Shown here: piece by piece, positions 1-6,087 of the stretch
Numbering within the stretch: position 1 is the first letter of the stretch
How the letters are laid out: each line of letters opens with the position of its first letter
Translations under genes and position numbers: made by a program
Notes under the pieces: generated by a model
What the model saw: the letters and a program-made list of their open reading frames with translations, nothing else
Database searches by the model: none
Told to the model about the DNA's origin: nothing
Source of the DNA: Candidatus Heimdallarchaeota archaeon
GTDB lineage: Archaea > Asgardarchaeota > Heimdallarchaeia > Hodarchaeales > S146-22
DNA length: 6,087 nucleotides
Direction: 5' to 3'
NCBI GenBank assembly: GCA_015520535.1
Contig: WAPZ01000842.1
Span: 1 to 6,087 of the forward strand

Positions 1-57
1 ATATATACACCTATAGGTTTTCCAACTTTATATTTTCAAGATTTCGAAATTGAAGCC

Positions 58-65
58 TTTAAATG
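58..65 (+). promoter_or_regulatory. Possible archaeal TATA box (TTTAAATG)
   Basis: TTTAAATG fits the archaeal TATA consensus TTTAWATR at all eight positions. Transcription would begin roughly 25 nt downstream, near 85-92, giving a 5' leader of about 110 nt before the protease start. No clear purine-rich BRE touches its upstream edge; the nearest similar string, CGAAAT, is at 45-50. In AT-rich DNA such an octamer is common, so this is weak evidence. Confidence 0.22.
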
Positions 66-93
66 TGATTGTTAATTCAAATATCCCATAAAA

Positions 94-104
94 TTTTCTT
101 TTTT
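94..104 (+). terminator. T-rich tract, possible terminator of an upstream + strand gene
   Basis: TTTTCTTTTTT on the plus strand resembles the oligo-T terminators of archaea. It lies about 20 nt after TAA 73-75, which closes a frame open from the window edge. If an upstream gene ends there, this tract would separate its transcript from the protease. There is no stem-loop before it. Confidence 0.25.
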
Positions 105-157
105 GTCACGCCGACTTCCGCTTTCATGCCTTTTTTAAGTCTCCAGATGAATTGTTT

Positions 158-169
158 TATCGAAATATC
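158..169 (+). promoter_or_regulatory. Alternative weak BRE/TATA-like element
   Basis: The stretch reads TATCGAAATATC, a CGAAA BRE-like string running into TATC. It lies about 30-40 nt before GTG 199, which would suit a short-leader transcript of the kind common in archaea. The TATA part is a poor match to consensus, so it is offered only as the alternative to the element at 58-65. Confidence 0.18.
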
Positions 170-198
170 TCGCTCAGAAAATCTCGTTTAAACGTAAT

Positions 199-213
199 GT
201 GGTGAAAATATTG
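199..213 (+). promoter_or_regulatory. Start region with three candidate non-ATG starts and an SD-like GGTGA
   Basis: The protease has no in-frame ATG before the hydrophobic signal segment; the first in-frame ATG codes for Met72. The in-frame stop TGA at 148-150 limits upstream extension. Candidates are GTG at 199, GTG at 202 and TTG at 211. The only Shine-Dalgarno-like sequence is GGTGA at 201-205. It overlaps the two GTG codons and lies 5 nt before TTG 211, a normal SD spacing. Initiation at 211 would remove four residues (MVKI) and leave the signal segment intact. An out-of-frame ATG at 197-199 reads ATG TGG TGA and is a dead end. GTG 199 is kept as the conservative choice. Confidence 0.45.
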
Positions 214-3200
214 CACAACAATATAATAAAAAACAGATTTCCAGCATGGACATTTGTACTGCTGGTAATAGTGTCCCTAAGTGTACTTTTCTTACAAAAT
301 CCGTTATCACAAACATCAAATCACTTAACAAATAAGAACAACCAACCACTTCTGCCAGCAACACCTTTGAATGAAGGAATCACAAATGAAAATGACGCAC
401 ACGAAAATTTCATGGAATTAACACCAACAGATGCCCCAAAGACGCCAGAAACTTTTCAACAAAAAAACAAAATTCTACAACCGACGTGGGAGAAAACCTC
501 TCTTTTTAGTTCGTTTGATGGACAAATAGCGAATAAATATCTTAAACATGACATTGAAAATGCAAAAGAATATCTCCAAAAGGCTCGCCATGCACGTTAC
601 ATTGTTCAATTTAATTCCTTTCAAAGTGCCGATTTCGCTAAAACACTCTTAAAGAAAACTTCAACGGATGTCGAAATTAAAGATTTCAAATCACTACCTT
701 TTCTCATGGTATCTACATCCAATTCCGTAGTTCTTGACTCCTTAAAGTATATCTCCGGTGTAAAGCGAATCTTTATCGATTCGTATGCCCAAATCATCGA
801 TCCACAAGAATGGAAATCACAACTCACAGAAATAAATCGCAATAAACCGAATTTTAACAATACATTGTGGTTTGGCAGCGAAGGATACGTCGGTACAACA
901 CGATTGCATTCTCTCGGCGTCAATGGATCGGGTATCAAAGTTGCTGTTATTGATACCGGAATTGATAAGTCACATCCCGATTTAGATGACTTTGATAATA
1001 ATGACACCACAACAGATCCAAAAATCATTGCTGAAGCCTCATTTGTTGATTATAACGACGATGGTATCCCCGAAGAAGACCCAACCGATTATTTTGGTCA
1101 CGGAACACATGTGGCAGGAACAATCGCCGGAAACGGCTACCAAATTGGTATGGCACCAAGTGCTTGGCTGCTCAATGCAAAAGCACTTGATTCTGGCGGT
1201 GGAGCGTACGTTTCTTGGGTTTTAAAGGCAATTGATTGGGCGATTCAAAATAATGCCGATGTTATCTCAATGAGTATTGGTTGGCCACCAACAGACGTCG
1301 AACCACTGCTTAATGCTGCAGTTGAATATGCTTGGAGCCAAGGAATTGTAGTAGTAATCGCTGCTGGGAATGCTGGTTATTTCGATGACTCGGTAAGCTC
1401 GCCGGGAATGGCAAAAAACGTGATTACCGTTGGCGCTGTATCCTCTTATGATAAGGTCGCTACCTTTTCTTCTGGTGGTATTAGCCCATTAGGTGCAATC
1501 GACCCCGATATAAGTGCACCGGGCGTTGATATCATTTCCACGCTTCCTGGTGAATCCTATGGAGCATTTTCAGGAACTTCAATGGCAACTCCGCATGTGA
1601 GCGGTGCTGCGGCTTTACTTCTTCAAGCTTTTAAAAATGAAAATCCCTCTCCAGATAAGATTAAACAAGCCTTATTAAGCAGTGTTGACGATTTAAAGGA
1701 ACCAATTTTCCGCCAAGGTATCGGACGTCTTAACGTTTCTCGAGCATATGACTTATGGAGCACGCTTCCAGCTGCATTATTAGTACCCAGTAACACTGAA
1801 ATGCCATTGGAATTGTTTGCCTCCCCAAATGAAACGCTATCCTTTAGACCGTATGTAATTGCATCTCAAGCCGGTACCTTTAATTTACAAGTCTTAGGAA
1901 ATGGAAGTTCTTTAGCTACTTTATCTACAACACAATTGACAGGTCCCGGTCAATTGTACTTTAATGTTTCTGTAAATGTGCCTAGTAATGCCTTAGTCGG
2001 AGAAACATATAGTATTGCTATAAAACTGGTAGAAACAAACGATATTCTGAATATCACCCTCCATATTACTTCCGCACAAAATGATGCCAACAGTGGTACC
2101 GATGCTGGTGAAACTCTAGATACAGCGGTAGTAGTTTCTCTCAATAATAACGTTACCGGAACGCTTGCCAATAACGGTGACTCACGCGATTTCTATCGAC
2201 TTTCACTGAATGAAAACGACAATGTTTCATTAATTTTGAAGATGACAAACTTTGAAAGTGATTATGATCTGGTATTAATGGATGAAAATGGCACATGGCT
2301 GTTCTATTCCGCAGCATGGTTCAATCTTGATGAAAAAATTAGTTTCTCTGCACCGTATACTGGTACTTATTATATCATGGTCTGGAAATATGCCGGCACA
2401 GGAACCTACACCCTTTCTATCACCACACTTCCTACTGGAACGTCCCTAGCACTATTAACGGCTGATGCAAAAATTATAGGGAATTATGCGTCCAACACAG
2501 TTGACAAAGACAATGACGGAAAAATTGATTCTTTAGTCATTTCGTTTGACATTGCTGTGTATAAAGATGGCTTTTATGACATCATCGGGTCATTAGCACA
2601 AAATCGTGATAATTGGGAACTGGGGAAATATAGTTTTACATATGACTGGGTAACACTATATCTAACTGCGGGCACACATCGGCTGAACGTTTCCTTCAAT
2701 GGCGAGGAAATTTATCGTCAAATGTTTAACGGATCCTTTTTGCTGGATTATCTTTTTATTGGAGATCCATTGACATATACCATTCTTGATCTCCAAGTCA
2801 AAACATATACCACACCGAGTTATACCTATGACCAATTTGAAGTACCAGATGTCTATATTGACTTGGAACACGCTATGGTTTCTTCATTAGATCAAGATAA
2901 CAATGGGAAAATTGAGGAAGTACTTTATACATTCACATTAAAGTTTACGCAACCACAATCCTATGAGACGCTCTACATCAACATGCCCTATGTCATGACA
3001 AATGAGAATTTTTCTAGTCTAACGTTCATTGGTGCCTATTACACACTTCAAAATGTTGTTGGACCAACAGATATCGTTCTACAATTTTCAATCTATTTCG
3101 ACGGACTGCTAGAGGACAAGAACTTCAACGGAACCTTTATTATTCCCGTCCTCTCCGTATTTATGGAACAAGACATGTATAGTTTTGACAGTTTCTTTAT

Positions 3201-5538
3201 CATCAGTTGGTTGACAAATAATATGAATCAGAGATCAGACATTGAGCCTTTATTCGAAACAATCATTGTAGATTATTTAAATGATGCTGACAAGAACGGA
3301 AATAATGATACTCTTGCGATTACAGTTGAAATAACGCCACATAAGGATGGCTTTTATTATATAGACTTTTACAGCTCGTGGCTCTTTTCAATTACCGATC
3401 AAAGAGCAACTGTTTTACGGCCGCAAATTGAAGGGGCTTCAAATTATGGTGGCGTATACTTAAATGCCGGAGAAACTGCAAATATCACAGCACGTTATGT
3501 GGGTAGTGATTTAAGTGCACACCGAATTAACGGACCCTATTACGTCAATGCACTTTCATTCATGTATTACATTGAAACGCAAGAAGCCGATCAATCATAC
3601 GGAAATACCATCTTTCATCCTTTTAAACGATATATTACGAACCCCTATTCGTGGAAGGATTTCGAACCGTCACCGTTAGAATATCTTTTCCAATGGAACG
3701 ACAAGCCTATAGACACGGATAATAACGGAAAAATCGATGCCATTGAAGTTACACTCACGTTCAACGTAACAAAAACCGGCGAATATGCTTTAGAAACAAT
3801 CTTTGTCGACTACGAGAGTCGCGGGTGGCAATTTTTTGACAGAACAATCACAAATGTTAGTTTCGATGCTACAGGAATCCAAAATGTCACGCTCATTTTA
3901 GACGGAATGCAATTGGCGCTTTCAAAATATCATGGACGGTTAGATCTTATCAACCTCGGTATCATCAATGGCACCTATTCGCCACCTCCAGACTACTATT
4001 TCTATGATGACGAACAACCTCAATATTTAGCCATCTATTACGCAGCTGCCTTATCACATATCTATAATGGAACTGAATTTATAGATGCCTTACCCTTTTA
4101 TTTCACTGGAAACTACTTTTTTGAACCAATCGATTCTGACAATGATGGAAAATACGAATCACTAGATGTTATAGTTGAATACCATCTTAAAAAGCCACAA
4201 TTTGAGATTTACATTGACATGAGCCTCTCTCCACTAGCCACGATTGTCGGCATACCAATGCTTAATCCCGATTTTCCACTTGCTGGAATCTATGACTACC
4301 AAGTGATTTATCCCAGCTCTGAAACTGGAGATAAGAACCTCACGTGGAGCATTGAAGCAAAACAAATTTGGCTCACAATGCTCAGCAATAAATGGCTCTT
4401 TCATGTTGATGCGTTCGGATATAGCAACAACTACGATTTCTCTGCACCATTTGGTGAAATCTTTGCGACCATTGATTATTTGTCTAGAGATCAATTCGAT
4501 TTTACTCCCGCAGTGAGAGTCCTTGATATTTCCCAACTCGACGGTGTCGACAAAAACTCCGATGGCACGTGGGATTACTTGAATTTTAATCTCAACATCA
4601 ATGTGACCCAAGCCGGCTCATACATCTTTTACTTTGGTGTTATATATGAACTTGACATACAAAATTATCTCATCTTATCTATGCTTGGTTTCAAAGCAAC
4701 GGCAGAACTTCAAGTGGGCATAACAAATATTACCGCACGGTTCGGCGCATATTCTTTCGCAATTGATCCCTTTTTTGGAGAAAAAATCGAATTAAACTCC
4801 AGTGATACAAAAATCTACGCTAACTTACTTTTTGTCTACATCGTAGAACGTTCACCTGATTTGGAAAACGACATTGACCTCTTTTTTGGCACCGATCCTT
4901 CCTTATCGAGCCCTGTCGGAAGTTCACTTGCCAATATCCCACTTCAAGGTCTAATGAACTATGATTACACCAGTCCACTCCAATTTAGTCGAACGCCAAC
5001 AGATGAACTGGAGTTTTCATATGCCAAAGTTGATTTGAACAATGACCTTGCTTACGACCAAGTTGAATTCTATATCAACGTCAGCATTTCCCGCAACATT
5101 AAATTTGCAGCCGTACTATATATTTACACGTACAGTGCTCAAAACAATGGATACGCAGAATATATGCTCAAAGAAACCTTTGACTTACCTCAAGGAAATC
5201 ATACCATTACGCTCATGCTTGATGGCCAAAAGGTTGTTCACGACAAAATCGACGGCCTACTATATTTGGGTGCTGTCATCCTAGCTGACTTTGATGGCTT
5301 TACTGTCACCGATTACTATACATGGGACTATTTTTCTCAAACAAATACCATTGACATCGACTACGTCTTATTTATACCGACTCCTAGTTCAAGTGATACT
5401 AGTATAACTAACTCACAAACAGAAACAAAGCCCGGTAAAAACCCAATTTCTGGCTTTACTCTAGTACCTTTAAGTCTTTCCTTATTCTCTGTTGCTATTA
5501 TGATCTTTTTCCGTAAAAATCAAAAGAAAAGGAAATAA
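199..5538 (+). CDS. Giant surface-anchored subtilisin-like serine protease (S8) with PPC domain and seven-module stalk
   Basis: Predicted extracellular endopeptidase of the subtilase (S8) family, 1779 residues, about five times a simple subtilisin precursor. A hydrophobic signal or anchor lies at residues 17-32, followed by an Asn/Thr/Pro-rich linker to about 95. An I9-type propeptide at about 131-200 would act as folding chaperone and inhibitor. The catalytic domain spans about 226-520, with Asp252 in VAVIDTGID, His301 in HGTHVAGT, oxyanion Asn391 in AAGNAG and Ser461 in SGTSMATPH, so activity is expected. The Asp-His gap is 49 residues against 32 in subtilisin BPN', because of an Asp-rich insertion. 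A beta-sandwich-like region (522-624), a PPC domain (627-743) and seven repeats (756-1728) follow. A Ser/Thr-rich stalk leads to a transmembrane segment (1750-1771) and a basic tail. The protein has no cysteine and at least 25 N-x-S/T sequons. The frame is open from 151, but 199 (GTG) is the first good start. No operon partner is visible. Substrate is unknown. Family assignment is very secure; membrane topology is inferred. Confidence 0.97.
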   Translation: MVKILHNNIIKNRFPAWTFVLLVIVSLSVLFLQNPLSQTSNHLTNKNNQPLLPATPLNEGITNENDAHENFMELTPTDAPKTPETFQQKNKILQPTWEKTSLFSSFDGQIANKYLKHDIENAKEYLQKARHARYIVQFNSFQSADFAKTLLKKTSTDVEIKDFKSLPFLMVSTSNSVVLDSLKYISGVKRIFIDSYAQIIDPQEWKSQLTEINRNKPNFNNTLWFGSEGYVGTTRLHSLGVNGSGIKVAVIDTGIDKSHPDLDDFDNNDTTTDPKIIAEASFVDYNDDGIPEEDPTDYFGHGTHVAGTIAGNGYQIGMAPSAWLLNAKALDSGGGAYVSWVLKAIDWAIQNNADVISMSIGWPPTDVEPLLNAAVEYAWSQGIVVVIAAGNAGYFDDSVSSPGMAKNVITVGAVSSYDKVATFSSGGISPLGAIDPDISAPGVDIISTLPGESYGAFSGTSMATPHVSGAAALLLQAFKNENPSPDKIKQALLSSVDDLKEPIFRQGIGRLNVSRAYDLWSTLPAALLVPSNTEMPLELFASPNETLSFRPYVIASQAGTFNLQVLGNGSSLATLSTTQLTGPGQLYFNVSVNVPSNALVGETYSIAIKLVETNDILNITLHITSAQNDANSGTDAGETLDTAVVVSLNNNVTGTLANNGDSRDFYRLSLNENDNVSLILKMTNFESDYDLVLMDENGTWLFYSAAWFNLDEKISFSAPYTGTYYIMVWKYAGTGTYTLSITTLPTGTSLALLTADAKIIGNYASNTVDKDNDGKIDSLVISFDIAVYKDGFYDIIGSLAQNRDNWELGKYSFTYDWVTLYLTAGTHRLNVSFNGEEIYRQMFNGSFLLDYLFIGDPLTYTILDLQVKTYTTPSYTYDQFEVPDVYIDLEHAMVSSLDQDNNGKIEEVLYTFTLKFTQPQSYETLYINMPYVMTNENFSSLTFIGAYYTLQNVVGPTDIVLQFSIYFDGLLEDKNFNGTFIIPVLSVFMEQDMYSFDSFFIISWLTNNMNQRSDIEPLFETIIVDYLNDADKNGNNDTLAITVEITPHKDGFYYIDFYSSWLFSITDQRATVLRPQIEGASNYGGVYLNAGETANITARYVGSDLSAHRINGPYYVNALSFMYYIETQEADQSYGNTIFHPFKRYITNPYSWKDFEPSPLEYLFQWNDKPIDTDNNGKIDAIEVTLTFNVTKTGEYALETIFVDYESRGWQFFDRTITNVSFDATGIQNVTLILDGMQLALSKYHGRLDLINLGIINGTYSPPPDYYFYDDEQPQYLAIYYAAALSHIYNGTEFIDALPFYFTGNYFFEPIDSDNDGKYESLDVIVEYHLKKPQFEIYIDMSLSPLATIVGIPMLNPDFPLAGIYDYQVIYPSSETGDKNLTWSIEAKQIWLTMLSNKWLFHVDAFGYSNNYDFSAPFGEIFATIDYLSRDQFDFTPAVRVLDISQLDGVDKNSDGTWDYLNFNLNINVTQAGSYIFYFGVIYELDIQNYLILSMLGFKATAELQVGITNITARFGAYSFAIDPFFGEKIELNSSDTKIYANLLFVYIVERSPDLENDIDLFFGTDPSLSSPVGSSLANIPLQGLMNYDYTSPLQFSRTPTDELEFSYAKVDLNNDLAYDQVEFYINVSISRNIKFAAVLYIYTYSAQNNGYAEYMLKETFDLPQGNHTITLMLDGQKVVHDKIDGLLYLGAVILADFDGFTVTDYYTWDYFSQTNTIDIDYVLFIPTPSSSDTSITNSQTETKPGKNPISGFTLVPLSLSLFSVAIMIFFRKNQKKRK
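2077..2427 (+). other. PPC (bacterial pre-peptidase C-terminal) domain of the protease
   Basis: Residues about 627-743 show the PPC pattern: an opening with alternating Gly/Asp/Glu (GTDAGETLDTA), a strand ending VTGTLANNGDSRDFYRL, the YDLVLMDENG core, and the closing GTYYIMVW and GTGTYTLSI strands. PPC domains follow the catalytic domain in many secreted subtilases and metalloproteases, where they are thought to aid secretion or substrate binding and are sometimes removed after export. Here about 1000 more residues follow, so removal at this point would release the catalytic half from the C-terminal anchor. Confidence 0.85.
2464..5382 (+). repeat. Seven tandem diverged beta modules with Asp/Asn loops, within the protease gene
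   Basis: Residues 756-1728 form seven diverged modules. Each opens with an Asp/Asn loop and then alternating hydrophobic strands. The loops start at D769 (DKDNDGKID), D898 (DQDNNGKIE), D1029 (DADKNGNND), D1172 (DTDNNGKID), D1312 (DSDNDGKYE), D1451 (DKNSDGTWD) and D1612 (DLNNDLAYD), i.e. at nucleotides 2503, 2890, 3283, 3712, 4132, 4549 and 5032. Spacing is 129, 131, 143, 140, 139 and 161 residues. Several units also share a G-[FYE]-Y turn about 20 residues after the loop, an L-x-x-G strand start, and a late NG or DG turn. The loop resembles DxDxDG calcium sites but lacks the acidic residue 12 of a canonical EF-hand. Modules of this style occur in archaeal surface proteins; I cannot name the family with certainty. 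Calcium binding and a spacer role are inferred. Confidence 0.8.
5446..5535 (+). other. C-terminal membrane anchor / possible sorting signal of the protease
   Basis: After a Ser/Thr-rich stretch (about 1728-1743) comes ISGF at 1750-1753, a hydrophobic segment to F1771, and the basic tail RKNQKKRK. This is the three-part layout of archaeal C-terminal sorting signals (short motif, transmembrane helix, Arg/Lys tail). ISGF resembles the PGF motif of archaeosortase substrates with Pro replaced by Ser. Whether it is processed by a sortase-like enzyme or simply stays as a transmembrane anchor cannot be decided here. The transmembrane call itself is strong. Confidence 0.8.
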
Positions 5539-5550
5539 TTCTTAATTCTA

Positions 5551-5581
5551 TTATTTTTTTTCTCTAATTTTTCTCTTTTTT
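5551..5581 (+). terminator. T-rich terminator of the protease gene
   Basis: Starting 13 nt after the TAA stop (5536-5538), the plus strand is almost pure pyrimidine plus a few A, with T-runs at 5554-5561, 5568-5572 and 5576-5581. Repeated oligo-T tracts without a stem are the usual intrinsic terminator in archaea. The position right behind a 5.3-kb gene and before a convergent gene fits. Confidence 0.6.
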
Positions 5582-5630
5582 CACTGACAGAAAAATCTAC
5601 CAATATTTCAAACTAAGTTGTTTATCGCAC

Positions 5631-5648
5631 AGCCACCACGATGGTGCT
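5631..5648. repeat. Small hairpin in the convergent intergenic region
   Basis: AGCCACCA, then loop CGA, then TGGTGCT form a 7-bp stem with one bulged C (5633 or 5634). It lies roughly midway between the two stop codons, so it could be transcribed from either side. No T-tract follows directly on either strand, so it is not a classical Rho-independent terminator. It might stabilise 3' ends or be chance. Confidence 0.35.
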
Positions 5649-5683
5649 ATCTGCCAATGAATTACACTTTTTCACTTCAACAG

Positions 5684-5689
5684 AAAAAA
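5684..5689 (-). terminator. T6 tract, possible terminator of the minus-strand gene
   Basis: Read on the minus strand this is TTTTTT within GTTGTTTTTTCTGTTG, about 50 nt past the TGA stop (5743-5741) of the beta-helix protein gene. It is the first run of six T in that transcript and fits an archaeal oligo-T terminator. It is shorter than the tract serving the protease. Confidence 0.35.
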
Positions 5690-5740
5690 CAACCATCTTG
5701 CATATAATTCTTTATAATGGGGAGAAAGTGTAGATCGTTC

Positions 5741-6087
5741 TCATTTTTGACGACGTTTAAATTGCATTGTAATCGTCAGTAAAACAATGATGAACAAGAA
5801 ATTTATATATGAAATAAAGGTGGTGGTTTTTTCTACTACGCCATTAGTATTAATATTGCTACTTCTGATTGAACTTTGAGAAGAAACTAAAATTTCCGAA
5901 ATTTGGCTGTCATTTAGTGGAAGAAAGGTGGGGTTCTTGAGTGGATATATGTCTTCAGAGTTACTATTCCCATTGATGGAATAGGAATCACCGTCGTTTA
6001 AGTCTGACCAATAACTGCCAGATTGTGATGTTTCATTATACCAACGATTATTTCTCCCGTTATCGAACGATTGAGATTGCATATCAC
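5741..6087 (-). CDS. C-terminal part of a NosD-like parallel beta-helix surface protein (5' end outside window)
   Basis: The reading frame is open to the window edge: the codon before the first ATG (6082-6080) is GAT, so that Met is probably internal and the gene continues beyond 6087. The visible 113-114 residues begin with SFDNGRNNRWYNETSQ and GSYWSDLNDG, then YSINGN...EDIYPL. This is the characteristic closing segment of NosD-like right-handed beta-helix proteins (usual form GNYWSDY...YPI/YPL). A Ser/Asn-rich stalk of about 40 residues follows, then one transmembrane segment (nt 5765-5818) and the basic end QFKRRQK. The protein is therefore probably displayed outside the cell with the helix outward; such domains bind or modify polysaccharide or act as adhesins, and the actual role cannot be told from this fragment. 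It has no PGF-like motif. It converges on the protease gene with a 202-bp gap, so the two are transcribed separately. Confidence 0.85.
   Translation of the reverse strand, partial: DMQSQSFDNGRNNRWYNETSQSGSYWSDLNDGDSYSINGNSNSEDIYPLKNPTFLPLNDSQISEILVSSQSSIRSSNINTNGVVEKTTTFISYINFLFIIVLLTITMQFKRRQK

Noticed and set aside
769..1000. A frameshift or pseudogene state near the propeptide-catalytic junction was considered because of the long linker.
   Set aside because: The frame is uninterrupted, the GSGIKVAVIDTGID strand follows correctly, and all catalytic motifs are intact.
621..1028. Minus-strand open frame of 135 codons opposite the propeptide and catalytic Asp region.
   Set aside because: It lies entirely antisense to a well-supported subtilase domain and its translation has no recognisable domain.
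1932..1957. Perfect 9-bp inverted repeat ACAATTGAC ... GTCAATTGT with an 8-nt loop inside the protease gene.
   Set aside because: It encodes the pseudo-symmetric peptide QLTGPGQL with repeated codons (CAA TTG on both sides), which explains the symmetry; there is no T-tract or other sign of an RNA element.
4234..4611. Minus-strand open frame of 125 codons within the repeat array.
   Set aside because: It is an antisense shadow of modules 5 and 6; the plus-strand frame has the conserved loop motif there, and the antisense product shows no motif or start signal.
5042..5284. Overlapping plus-strand open frame of 80 codons in another frame near module 7.
   Set aside because: It sits inside the continuous protease frame, with no ribosome binding site and no recognisable protein features.
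5722..5742. Inverted repeat GAGAA / TTCTC spanning the stop of the minus-strand gene.
   Set aside because: The stem is only 5 bp with an 11-nt loop, which is expected by chance.
6080..6082. ATG as the true start of the minus-strand protein, making it a complete 113-residue protein.
   Set aside because: The frame stays open to the window edge, and the sequence begins inside a typical beta-helix end segment, so this is most likely an internal Met.

Overview
The window is AT-rich (about 60% A+T by eye) and contains one very large complete gene and the end of a second, arranged tail to tail. Both encode exported proteins with a C-terminal membrane anchor. The probable source is an archaeon, and an AT-rich Asgard archaeon (Heimdall/Loki/Thor-type) is my best guess. 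The reasons are: a multidomain subtilase ending in a hydrophobic segment plus a Lys/Arg tail; DxDxDG-headed beta modules like those in archaeal surface proteins; a NosD-like beta-helix protein with a GSYWSDL...YPL ending; many N-glycosylation sequons; and T-rich tracts downstream of the stop codons. This assignment rests on protein style only. No rRNA or other phylogenetic marker is present, and a methanogen-type euryarchaeon is the main alternative.

Positions 1-198 are a non-coding leader. It holds T-tracts, two weak TATA-like elements, a 10-bp palindrome just before the start, and possibly the last codons of an upstream gene. Positions 199-5538 (+) encode a 1779-residue S8 subtilisin-like protease with all catalytic residues intact (D252, H301, N391, S461). 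Its order is: N-terminal signal or anchor, Asn/Thr/Pro-rich linker, I9-type propeptide, catalytic domain, beta-sandwich linker domain, PPC domain, seven tandem modules of about 130-160 residues that each begin with a calcium-binding-like Asp/Asn loop, a Ser/Thr-rich stalk, and a C-terminal transmembrane anchor with a basic tail. Positions 5539-5740 are a convergent intergenic region with a T-rich terminator-like tract for the protease, a short hairpin, and a T6 tract (minus sense) for the opposing gene. Positions 5741-6087 (-) are the C-terminal part of a NosD-like right-handed beta-helix surface protein whose start lies beyond the window.

Both proteins would be displayed on the outside of the cell. 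The protease probably stands on a long calcium-stabilised stalk and acts on extracellular protein or peptide. Convergent orientation means the two are not an operon, so any functional link is only proximity. I see no RNA gene, CRISPR array, insertion sequence or defence system. The most unusual object is the giant protease with its seven-module stalk and possible attachment at both ends.
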